NCBI GenBank assembly: GCA_002317435.1
Contig: DCIQ01000116.1
Span: 10,103-16,670, forward strand
Direction of reading: 5' to 3'
Length of the DNA stretch: 6,568 nucleotides
DNA from: Bacteroidales bacterium UBA1722
Lineage (GTDB): Bacteria > Bacteroidota > Bacteroidia > Bacteroidales > UBA932
In this document: positions 1 through 5,489 of the stretch, one piece after another
How the letters are laid out: each line of letters begins with the position of its first letter
Numbering within the stretch: the first letter of the stretch is position 1
Position numbers and translations under genes: made by a program
Notes under the pieces: generated by a model
Database searches by the model: none
Told to the model about the DNA's origin: nothing
What the model saw: the letters and a program-made list of their open reading frames with translations, nothing else

Positions 1-1
1 A

Positions 2-274
2 CAGGTCAAAAAAGAGAAGCCTGCAGCGGTGTCCGTATCTTCCGAGCCCAAGCTTTCCTTCCAGGAACAGAAGGAACTCCGCAGGAAACAGAAGCTGGTG
101 GAATCCTGTGAGAAGAAGATTACTGCTCTGGAGAATCAGATGAAAGAAATAGAAACCCATCTGGCTGCTCCGGGACCGGATGATGACATAGATACCCTCA
201 CCAGACAATATCTGGAATTGAAAAGAGAGCTGGACAGGAAGATGGAAGAGTGGATGGAGATGGGAGGCGAGTGA
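2..274 (+). CDS. ABC-F family ATP-binding protein, C-terminal fragment (truncated by window edge)
   Basis: Only the last 90 residues are present; the frame is open to the left edge, so the GTG at 29 is an internal valine codon, not a start. ABC-F proteins are soluble tandem-ATPase proteins that act on the ribosome (translation factors or antibiotic protection). No Walker or signature motifs are visible because both nucleotide-binding domains lie upstream. What is seen is the typical tail: a Lys/Pro/Ala-rich linker, the 'KLSFQEQKEL' motif that opens the C-terminal extension, then two highly charged helices separated by a Gly/Pro/Asp turn (APGPDDD), forming an antiparallel coiled coil. It ends with the 'EEWMEM' type terminus common in Uup-like members. 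The stop is followed after 35 bp by rlmB on the same strand, so the two may be co-transcribed. The family is fairly sure; the subfamily (Uup, EttA or other) cannot be decided from the tail. Confidence 0.8.
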   Translation, partial: QVKKEKPAAVSVSSEPKLSFQEQKELRRKQKLVESCEKKITALENQMKEIETHLAAPGPDDDIDTLTRQYLELKRELDRKMEEWMEMGGE

Positions 275-275
275 C

Positions 276-323
276 ATGAATGACTTGAATGATTACTTAA
301 TATCAAGATATGGAAGAATCTGA
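276..323 (+). CDS. Possible 15-codon upstream ORF between the ABC-F gene and rlmB
   Basis: ATG at 276 opens a 15-residue frame (MNDLNDYLISRYGRI) that ends with TGA at 321-323. It begins two bases after the ABC-F stop, and the purine-rich GGGAGG at 262-267 lies 8 bp upstream, an unusually good Shine-Dalgarno match for this phylum. The frame covers the first candidate rlmB start (310) and ends 7 bp before the second (331), so it could carry ribosomes from the ABC-F gene into rlmB. I recognise no homology, the peptide is short, and such a frame can arise by chance. Confidence 0.15.
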   Translation: MNDLNDYLISRYGRI

Positions 324-1056
324 AATAAAGATGAATTACCTGTATGGCATGCATCCGGTTACGGAAGCGGTTCTGGCGGGAAAACAGATTGAGAAGGTCG
401 TGTTCAAACAAGGACTTGAAGGACCTCAGTTCCGGGAACTGCTCGACCTGCTTCAGAGAAAAGGTATAGCAGTGCAGTTCGTTCCCGCCGAGAGAATGGA
501 CCGCATCAGCAAGGGACGGCATCAGGGAGTGGTGGCATATCTTTCCAAAATAGATTATATGCCCCTCGAAGAGATGGTGGAACAGGCTTTCGCGAAACGT
601 TCCGCACCATTGTTCATAATGCTCGACGGAGTCAGTGACGTGAGAAACTTCGGAGCCATCGCCAGGACATCCGAATGTGCCGGTGCCGACGGTATAATTC
701 TGCCTGCCAAAGGGGGGGCCGCCATAAATGCGGATGCGATAAAGGCATCGGCAGGTGCTCTTCTGCGGGTCAACGTCCATAAGGCCCAGAATCTGCGCAT
801 CCCCATATTCTATCTGAAGGAGAGGGGATTCCAGATATTGGCTGCTACCGAAAAGGCGTCGGGATATATATACGATGTGGATTTCACCAAGCCTACGGCC
901 ATCATAATGGGTTCCGAAGGCAAGGGGATTTCATCGTCTTCGCTGGCTCTCTCTGACGTTCAGGCCAAGATACCTATGGTCGGGGAGATAGGTTCACTGA
1001 ATGTATCGGTGGCCACTTCCATCGTGCTGTACGAAGCTGTCAGGCAGAGAAAATGA
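310..1056 (+). CDS. rlmB: 23S rRNA (guanosine-2'-O-)-methyltransferase RlmB, SpoU/TrmH family
   Basis: A cytoplasmic SPOUT methyltransferase that uses S-adenosylmethionine to methylate the 2'-O of a guanosine in 23S rRNA (G2251 in E. coli numbering). Residues 8-80 form the N-terminal RNA-binding substrate domain, opening with NYLYGMHPVTEAV and closing with the HQGVVAYLS motif. The catalytic knotted domain follows: motif 1 NFGAIARTSE (113-122, with Asn113 and Arg119), motif 2 IIMGSEGKGI (198-207, with Glu203), and motif 3 IPMVGEIGSLNVSVA (221-235, with Asn231), then the terminal LYEAVRQR. At 248 residues it is full length for the family. The ATG at 331 (Met8) aligns better with usual family N-termini and would give 241 residues; neither start has a strong ribosome binding site. 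It probably belongs to the same transcript as the ABC-F gene and ends at the hairpin at 1081-1116. No catalytic residue is missing. Confidence 0.93.
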   Translation: MEESEIKMNYLYGMHPVTEAVLAGKQIEKVVFKQGLEGPQFRELLDLLQRKGIAVQFVPAERMDRISKGRHQGVVAYLSKIDYMPLEEMVEQAFAKRSAPLFIMLDGVSDVRNFGAIARTSECAGADGIILPAKGGAAINADAIKASAGALLRVNVHKAQNLRIPIFYLKERGFQILAATEKASGYIYDVDFTKPTAIIMGSEGKGISSSSLALSDVQAKIPMVGEIGSLNVSVATSIVLYEAVRQRK

Positions 1057-1080
1057 ATTTTTGAGTGAGTTTTATCCGTC

Positions 1081-1116
1081 GGGGGTGCAACAATTCTTGC
1101 ACCCCTTCGTTTTATC
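1081..1116 (+). terminator. Rho-independent terminator-like hairpin after rlmB, abutting the sigma-factor start
   Basis: A perfect 9-bp inverted repeat: GGGGTGCAA (1082-1090) and TTGCACCCC (1097-1105) around the 6-base loop CAATTC, extendable by a G-T pair. It is followed by the T-rich run TTCGTTTTAT (1106-1115). It begins 25 bp after the rlmB stop, the usual place for an intrinsic terminator. The T run is interrupted by CG, so its strength is uncertain. Its tail ends 2 bp before the sigma-factor ATG at 1118, so it could instead act as an attenuator or as a fold over the sigma-factor translation start. Confidence 0.7.
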
Positions 1117-1117
1117 T

Positions 1118-1684
1118 ATGGAAAATGAAAGACAGATGACCCGACAGGAGATAGTGATATTCTATGACGCTCATAAGAAGAGGCTGTTCAATATGTCCCT
1201 CAGGATAACCGGAGACAGGATGGATGCCGAGGAGATCGTTCACGATACCATTATCAAATTCCTGAAAGTGTCTGACAGGGGGATGTCGGAGGAGCAGGTT
1301 GATGCCTGGCTTGCGAAAACCTGCATACGTGCATCGATAGATGCAGTAAGAAAGCGGAGGGTATCTGGAGAGTTTCTGGAGAGTTATGAATATGATGTAA
1401 GGGAAGACTCTTCTGAAATCTCGGAATCCGCCGTGGCATGGAATCAGTTGAAAGAAGAAGATACCCCTTCAGTGCTGGTGAATAAGATTCAGAAGGCCCT
1501 TTCGACACTTTCTGACGGATACAGGGTAGTACTGTCGATGATTCTGTTCGAGGGGTTTGACTATTCAGAGACGGCTCAGGTGCTTGGTGTGAAGGAAGTC
1601 ACCGTACGTTCCCAGTACCTCCGCGGGAGACTTAAACTGATAGATGAATTGAAGAATACAAATGTCACTGATTTAAATAAATAG
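1118..1684 (+). CDS. ECF-type (sigma-70 family) RNA polymerase sigma factor
   Basis: An extracytoplasmic-function sigma factor of 188 residues that would direct RNA polymerase to a specific set of promoters. Region 2 lies at about 11-80: IVIFYDAHKKRLFNMSLRI is the core-binding helix, and DAEEIVHDTIIKFLK is the promoter-melting and -10-reading segment. An acidic linker spans about 84-120. Region 4 lies at about 123-178, with the helix-turn-helix YSETAQVLGVKEVTVRSQYLRGRLKL typical of Bacteroidota ECF factors. The frame stays open upstream into rlmB (to 1001), but the extra residues resemble no sigma factor and would run through the hairpin, so ATG 1118 is chosen; ATG 1136 is also possible (182 residues). 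The next gene begins 4 bp after its stop, the usual sigma/anti-sigma arrangement. No clear TAnnTTTG promoter was found in front; AATTTTTG at 1056-1063 is a one-mismatch candidate. The regulon is unknown. Confidence 0.9.
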   Translation: MENERQMTRQEIVIFYDAHKKRLFNMSLRITGDRMDAEEIVHDTIIKFLKVSDRGMSEEQVDAWLAKTCIRASIDAVRKRRVSGEFLESYEYDVREDSSEISESAVAWNQLKEEDTPSVLVNKIQKALSTLSDGYRVVLSMILFEGFDYSETAQVLGVKEVTVRSQYLRGRLKLIDELKNTNVTDLNK

Positions 1685-1688
1685 CGAT

Positions 1689-2210
1689 ATGGACGATTTA
1701 AGGCTTTACATATCCGGGAATAAAGATCTGCTCGAAGAAGAGTCTCTTCCCCGAGGGGATGCGGAGCGTTTTCTGGCCAGATTGACGGAAGCGGATGAAG
1801 GTTCCGGAAGCAGGAAAATCCATTTTCATGCTTCAGTTCACAGGCGCAGTATTCCGGTATGGCGTATGCTCGCGGTGCCTGCAGCTGCGGTGATACTGGT
1901 GGTGTTCTCAATGAGGATATTTACTGAGACACTGTCCGAAGAAGATTCACTCGGGAAGATATACAGTTCGTACCGGGTACAGCTTATGGAACTTTCGTCA
2001 GAAATAGTGGCTCTTTCTGAAAGTGATGAGGATGCCTGTATGTACTCGGTGGTGATAGACGGTATCGATTTCGAAGCCATTCCGATGTCTGAGATTCTTC
2101 CTTCCGAACTGACCGAAAGAGAAAAGGCAGAGATAATGGAGCGTTATTATTCGGCCAAACTGGATGGAATCAAGAGACTGAGGAATATTCTGGCAGAAGC
2201 TAAGCAGTAA
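1689..2210 (+). CDS. Single-pass inner-membrane protein, probable anti-sigma factor
   Basis: 173 residues with anti-sigma topology. The N-terminal part, about 56 residues, is charged and cytoplasmic and holds the stretch LPRGDAERFLARL (20-32), which resembles the 'LPxGhxxRFxxkL' segment of many Bacteroidales proteins encoded beside ECF sigma factors. A basic patch (HRR, 51-53) comes before one transmembrane helix at about 58-76 (MLAVPAAAVILVVFSM), giving an N-in orientation. The remaining ~95 residues would be periplasmic: a predicted helix with SSEIVALSESDED, one cysteine (Cys117), and a basic C-terminal helix (SELTEREKAEIMERYYSAKLDGIKRLRNIL). There is no zinc-binding HxxxCxxC (ZAS) motif and no FecR-like domain that I can recognise. 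The role is inferred from topology and from its position 4 bp behind the sigma factor. It could also be a structural membrane protein of unknown function. Confidence 0.65.
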   Translation: MDDLRLYISGNKDLLEEESLPRGDAERFLARLTEADEGSGSRKIHFHASVHRRSIPVWRMLAVPAAAVILVVFSMRIFTETLSEEDSLGKIYSSYRVQLMELSSEIVALSESDEDACMYSVVIDGIDFEAIPMSEILPSELTEREKAEIMERYYSAKLDGIKRLRNILAEAKQ

Positions 2211-2249
2211 TATAAATAATAAATATAAATTAAACAAAATCAGATTATT

Positions 2250-3134
2250 ATGCGTAAAATTATCGTATTGGCAGCAGCGGCTTTCATCTCGTTGACTTCT
2301 TTCGCCGGAGAGGTGGTAAAGCATCATCAGTTCTCTTCGGGTGCACATGGACTGAGCGTCTCCAGTTTCTATACGGTGAACCTGAAGAAGGGACCGGCCG
2401 CCGTATCCACCACGGCTTCTTCGGAGATAGCGGAGTATGTTACGGTGAAGGTGGAGCACGGAATCATCAAGGTGGGCCTCGACCAGGAGAAGATGCCGAG
2501 AGAACTTAAAAGAAACACGTCGAAATGGACTCTGCGGGCGGATGTCACTGTTCCGAAACTGGAATATCTCGGTCTTTCGGGAGCAGTGAAGGTGCTCGCA
2601 TCGGATACTTTCACGGTGAAAGATATGGATGTCCGTATCAGCGGTGCATCGTCTGTGTCAGGACTTTCCCTTTCGGGTGCGAAGGCTGACTTCGACCTCT
2701 CGGGCGCTTCTTCGGTTGAGTTTTCCTTCGATATGAAAGAAGTGGACATAGAGGCTTCAGGTGCGTCCAAAGTCAGTATGGAGGGTAATGCGGCGGATCT
2801 TTCGCTGGACTGCTCCGGAGCCAGCCGTATGGATGTGAAAGGCAGTTTCGGTGAAGTGGATGCCGAATGTTCCGGTGCATCGAAGGTGAATATGTCAGGG
2901 AAGGCCCAGAGTGCTGAATTCGAATGCTCCGGAGCTTCTTCCATAAACGGTATTGATTTGGAAACTGATATAGCTGACGTGGATGCCAGCGGAGCTTCAT
3001 CCATCTCTGCCAACGTATGCCGGAAAATTACCATAGAACTTTCCGGTTCCTCCAGTTTAGAATACAAGGCTACCCCCTCTGCAGTGACGGTAATCGAGTC
3101 AGTGGGTAAGGGAAGCTTAGTAAAAAAGAGATAA
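2250..3134 (+). CDS. Exported GIN-domain (DUF2807) protein with beta-helix repeats
   Basis: 294 residues. Residues 1-19 form a Sec signal peptide: MRK, a hydrophobic core (IIVLAAAAFISLT), and a likely cut after SFA. There is no lipobox cysteine at the cut, so it should be soluble periplasmic or surface material, not a lipoprotein. Residues 35-105 match the head of the GIN/DUF2807 family (GLSVSSFYTVNLKKG, then VTVKVEHGIIKVGL, then LRADVTVPKLEYLGLSG). From about 109 to 268 there are ten SGA/SGS turns, mostly 19-20 residues apart, as expected for a right-handed parallel beta-helix. The family is often labelled a putative adhesin or auto-transporter head, but its molecular function is not established. 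The 39-bp AT-rich leader (2211-2249) shows no clear promoter, so co-transcription with the sigma and anti-sigma genes is likely. The stop overlaps the start of the M19 gene by one base. Cysteines 188, 207 and 226 are stacked at the same place in successive repeats. Confidence 0.85.
   Translation: MRKIIVLAAAAFISLTSFAGEVVKHHQFSSGAHGLSVSSFYTVNLKKGPAAVSTTASSEIAEYVTVKVEHGIIKVGLDQEKMPRELKRNTSKWTLRADVTVPKLEYLGLSGAVKVLASDTFTVKDMDVRISGASSVSGLSLSGAKADFDLSGASSVEFSFDMKEVDIEASGASKVSMEGNAADLSLDCSGASRMDVKGSFGEVDAECSGASKVNMSGKAQSAEFECSGASSINGIDLETDIADVDASGASSISANVCRKITIELSGSSSLEYKATPSAVTVIESVGKGSLVKKR
2574..3053 (+). repeat. Coding repeat: ten SGAS-type beta-helix rungs, about 57 bp each
   Basis: Within the GIN protein, the serine of each SG(A/S) turn falls at residues 110, 131, 142, 151, 170, 189, 208, 227, 247 and 265. 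Between 151 and 227 the spacing is exactly 19 residues (57 bp) four times; elsewhere it is 18-21, with one extra half-step turn at 142. The residue just before the serine is L, I, L, L, A, C, C, C, A, L, an apolar column that suits the inside of a helix. Codons differ between rungs (for example TCCGGAGCC, TCCGGTGCA, TCCGGAGCT), so the repeat is old and kept at protein level, not a recent DNA duplication. Confidence 0.8.
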
Positions 3135-4195
3135 TGTTCGTCCTGGATACGCATGTCGATACACCTTCCGTGCTTTTGGAAGGTATCGATATCGGGAAAA
3201 AACAGAAATACGGCCATGTCGACTTCCCCAGAATGAAAGAGGGGGGAGTCGATGGGGCTTTTTTCGCCATCTATATACCCAAAGAGCTGGATCAGCCCAG
3301 GGCCGCGGAACACGCTGTCAGACTCATATCGGAAGTGTATGACGCAGTGGATCGGAACAGCGGGCAGGCTGCTCTGGCACGTTCTGCATCGGATGCTTAT
3401 GAAAACCAGTCCAAAGGTCTGGTTTCAGTGTTCATGGGGATGGAGAACGGAACTCCGATAGGGGATGATTTGAAGCTGCTCCGTTTCTTTCACAGGATGG
3501 GTGTCAGGTATCTGACATTATGCCACAATGCCGACAACCTGATATGCGATTCGGCGGCCTCGACATCTCCGAGATGGGGAGGACTCTCCCCGTTCGGGCG
3601 GGAAGTGGTCGGAGAGATGAATCGCCTGGGGATGCTTGTGGACTTGTCCCATGCTTCTGACCGGACTTTCTATGACGTACTCGAAGTGTCTGAGCGACCT
3701 GTAGTCGCCACACACTCGTGCTGCCGCTCCATCTGCCGCCATCGGAGAAATCTGTCGGACCGGATGATAAAGGATATGGCTTCCTGCGGCGGGGTGATTC
3801 AGGTCAATTTCTATCCATATTTCCTCTTGGATGACTGGGCTGCACCGGAACTGGATGCCCTCATCGCGGAATATGAAAAGTGGCAGGGAGCATACCGTCA
3901 CGATTTGAAGGATGAAGTGGCTCTGGAGAAGTATCGGATGATATCGGATGAGCTGAAAGACTACCCTTCGGTATCGTACAGGAAAATCGCCGACCACGTG
4001 GATCACATAGTTTCGCTGGTGGGACCGGAACACGTGGGACTGGGTTCCGATTTCGACGGAATAGAAATAGCACCCGAAGGTATGCGTGACATTTCGCAGT
4101 TCCACCTGATTCTACAGGAGTTGGAAAGCCGCGGATACGGTTCTTCCGATCTGGAGAAGATAGCGGGAGCCAACTTCCTGAATTTATTGAAATAG
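3134..4195 (+). CDS. Peptidase M19 (membrane/renal dipeptidase family) zinc dipeptidase, no signal peptide
   Basis: 353 residues, about full length for the catalytic domain. M19 enzymes are amidohydrolase-fold, two-zinc dipeptidases that cut X-Xaa dipeptides, often with a D-residue at the C-terminal side. Metal ligands of the family are visible: His7 and Asp9 in DTHVDTP, Glu104 in FMGMENG, His173 in LVDLSHASD, and His194 in VATHS. The substrate and second-shell motifs HRRNLSD (203-209) and HVGLGSDFDG (300-309, Asp306) are also intact. The metal motif begins five residues after Met1, so there is no room for a signal peptide or lipobox; the enzyme should be cytoplasmic, unlike the exported or anchored animal enzymes. 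ATG 3134 overlaps the preceding TAA (TAATG), which indicates translational coupling to the GIN gene. A role in dipeptide or cell-wall peptide recycling is plausible but inferred. It is the last gene of the plus-strand cluster, with 7 bp to the stop of the opposing cinA. Confidence 0.92.
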   Translation: MFVLDTHVDTPSVLLEGIDIGKKQKYGHVDFPRMKEGGVDGAFFAIYIPKELDQPRAAEHAVRLISEVYDAVDRNSGQAALARSASDAYENQSKGLVSVFMGMENGTPIGDDLKLLRFFHRMGVRYLTLCHNADNLICDSAASTSPRWGGLSPFGREVVGEMNRLGMLVDLSHASDRTFYDVLEVSERPVVATHSCCRSICRHRRNLSDRMIKDMASCGGVIQVNFYPYFLLDDWAAPELDALIAEYEKWQGAYRHDLKDEVALEKYRMISDELKDYPSVSYRKIADHVDHIVSLVGPEHVGLGSDFDGIEIAPEGMRDISQFHLILQELESRGYGSSDLEKIAGANFLNLLK

Positions 4196-4202
4196 GGTAG
4201 TG

Positions 4203-5474
4203 TTATAAATTAATTCTCAACATATTGAGAGCGGAAGAAGAGAATCTGTCGATATTCACGCTCCTGTTTGACGAGAACCTGAACATCTGCGAGGAGACGG
4301 TTATATGGCCGTCTCTTTCTTTTCTGGCCACAGCGACCCAAACCGTCCCTGCCGGTTTCTCCGGTGTCCCTCCGTCCGGTCCGGCTATCCCGGTGGTGGC
4401 AAGCCCGTAATCGGTATCAAGTGCTTTCAGGACGCCCGTCGCCATGGCTTCGGCGCATTCGCTGCTGACAGCTCCCTTCGTCTCCAGAATCTCCTCCGGA
4501 ACGCCGAGAATGCTCCGTTTCACGCTGTTGTCGTAGGAGGTGACCGAACCCATGAAGCATTTCGATACCCCGCGGATCTGTGTGAAGAGGGAGGCGATTC
4601 TGCCCCCGGTACAGGACTCTGCCACGGAGAGTGTATTGCCTCCGGCAATAAGTTTGCGCACTATCACGTCCTGGAGGGTGTCTTCCCCTTCTCCATAGAC
4701 GGCCTCTCCGAGGATGGGGAGAACTTTGCTGAATTCTTCGTCGATGCGGCGTTTTCCCTCTTCCGCATCCACACCGTAGATGGAGAGACGCAGGCGTACT
4801 CCGGTAATGGAGTTGGGAAGGTACGCCAGATGTATGTCTTCGGGCAGGTTTTCTTCCCAGAGTTCGATTTTCTTGGCCAGCGTGGATTCGGGGATACCGA
4901 AGGTCACTATGGTCTTATGATATATCGAGCGGAGATTGAAGTGGGAGCATATATCTTTCTGAATATCCGGCAGTAATCCAAGTGCTTCGAATGGTACTCC
5001 CGGGGCTGAATAGAGGACTGGGCTGTGCCGGTATGCCGTCTCGTGGAAACGGAATACCATACAGGGGGCGGTCCCCAGCCGGTTCACTATGACTTCGGCT
5101 CCTTCCGGGATGTCCGCCTGGGCATAGTTGGTGTCGAACAGTTCGATGCCTCTGCTGGTGAGGACTTTTTTCACTATTTCCCATTGGCCTTCGTGGTGAT
5201 AGTATCCACGGCTGCCGAAAAGTTCCCCAAGGGCCTTTTTGGTGATGTCATCTTTCGTGGGACCCAGTCCTCCCGTGACGATTACTATATCAAATTCTTT
5301 CAGGAGTGCATCGATGGAGGACTTTATGTCGGAGTTGTCGTCGGAGACGGAACACATCCGTGCTACTTTTACTCCGATGGAGTTCAGCATCCTGGCGATA
5401 TGGGATGAGTTGGTATCGACGATCTGACCTATCAGGATTTCATCCCCGATGGTACAAATGGCGGCTTGAATCAT
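4203..5474 (-). CDS. cinA: CinA family protein: MoCF-like domain fused to nicotinamide-nucleotide amidohydrolase (PncC) domain
   Basis: 423 residues, full length for two-domain CinA. Residues 1-170 form the COG1058 molybdopterin-binding-like domain, with ICTIGDEILIGQIVDTNSSHIA at the start, VTGGLGPTKDDITKKAL (66-82) and YSAPGVPFEA (155-164); in studied homologues this half can hydrolyse ADP-ribose. A KH-like linker follows to about 255. Residues 265-415 form the CinA C-terminal (PncC) domain, with AESCTGG (285-291), GSVTSYDNSVK (309-319), GAVSSECAEAMA (334-345) and TGIAGPDGGTPEKPAGTVWVA (361-381); this domain deamidates nicotinamide mononucleotide, recycling the pyridine ring for NAD synthesis. 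Family motifs are intact in both halves. The start at 5474 lies 10 bp after the pyrD stop, so it is probably translated from the pyrD transcript. The family name comes from competence/damage-inducible genes elsewhere; nothing here suggests a competence locus. No terminator on the minus strand was recognised after its stop. Confidence 0.93.
   Translation of the reverse strand: MIQAAICTIGDEILIGQIVDTNSSHIARMLNSIGVKVARMCSVSDDNSDIKSSIDALLKEFDIVIVTGGLGPTKDDITKKALGELFGSRGYYHHEGQWEIVKKVLTSRGIELFDTNYAQADIPEGAEVIVNRLGTAPCMVFRFHETAYRHSPVLYSAPGVPFEALGLLPDIQKDICSHFNLRSIYHKTIVTFGIPESTLAKKIELWEENLPEDIHLAYLPNSITGVRLRLSIYGVDAEEGKRRIDEEFSKVLPILGEAVYGEGEDTLQDVIVRKLIAGGNTLSVAESCTGGRIASLFTQIRGVSKCFMGSVTSYDNSVKRSILGVPEEILETKGAVSSECAEAMATGVLKALDTDYGLATTGIAGPDGGTPEKPAGTVWVAVARKERDGHITVSSQMFRFSSNRSVNIDRFSSSALNMLRINL
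4291..4323 (+). terminator. Rho-independent terminator of the plus-strand cluster, embedded in cinA
   Basis: GAGACGG (4294-4300) pairs perfectly with CCGTCTC (4309-4315) around an 8-base loop. The stem can be extended by G-T and A-T pairs to 4291/4318. It is followed directly by TTTCTTTT (4316-4323). The T run is on the plus-strand side only, so it would stop transcripts coming from the M19 gene and not those of cinA. It lies about 95 bp past the M19 stop and inside cinA codons of roughly 387-394, giving the plus-strand mRNA a 3' tail antisense to cinA. Confidence 0.6.
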
Positions 5475-5489
5475 AATTATTTAATTATG
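5472..5489. repeat. AT-rich inverted repeat spanning the pyrD stop and cinA start
   Basis: CATAATT (5472-5478) and AATTATG (5483-5489) form a perfect 7-bp inverted repeat around four bases. On the minus strand it covers the pyrD stop (5485-5487), the 10-bp gap and the cinA ATG. The stem is weak because it holds only one G-C pair. It could modulate cinA initiation or be chance in an AT-rich junction. Confidence 0.3.

Noticed and set aside
29..31. GTG as a start for a short charged protein at the left edge
   Set aside because: The frame is open to base 2 with a linker typical of ABC-F proteins, so this is the tail of a gene that begins outside the window.
136..780. Minus-strand frame of 214 codons opposite the ABC-F end and rlmB
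   Set aside because: It spans two real genes and their gap, is rich in Ser/His/Cys runs typical of antisense reading, and has no domain.
1001..1117. N-terminal extension of the sigma factor starting within rlmB
   Set aside because: The extra 39 residues overlap rlmB, run through the hairpin at 1081-1105 and resemble no sigma region; ATG 1118 fits family length.
1321..1346. Inverted repeat CTGCAT ... ATGCAG with inner TGCATC/GATGCA in the sigma-factor gene
   Set aside because: It is short, inside conserved region 2 coding sequence, lacks a T run and has no positional link to a start or promoter; likely chance.
2211..2249. AT-rich gap before the GIN gene as a separate promoter
   Set aside because: No TAnnTTTG element is present in it; its A/T richness is usual for leaders in this phylum, and co-transcription is the simpler reading.
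2369..3313. Long minus-strand frame (314 codons) opposite the GIN gene
   Set aside because: Its recurring APE/SAPE segments are just the complement of the SGAS codons; it has no recognisable domain, and the plus-strand gene has a signal peptide and family match.
4305..4976. Plus-strand frame of 223 codons opposite cinA
   Set aside because: The opposite strand carries both intact CinA domains; this frame has no recognisable motif and begins within the terminator hairpin.
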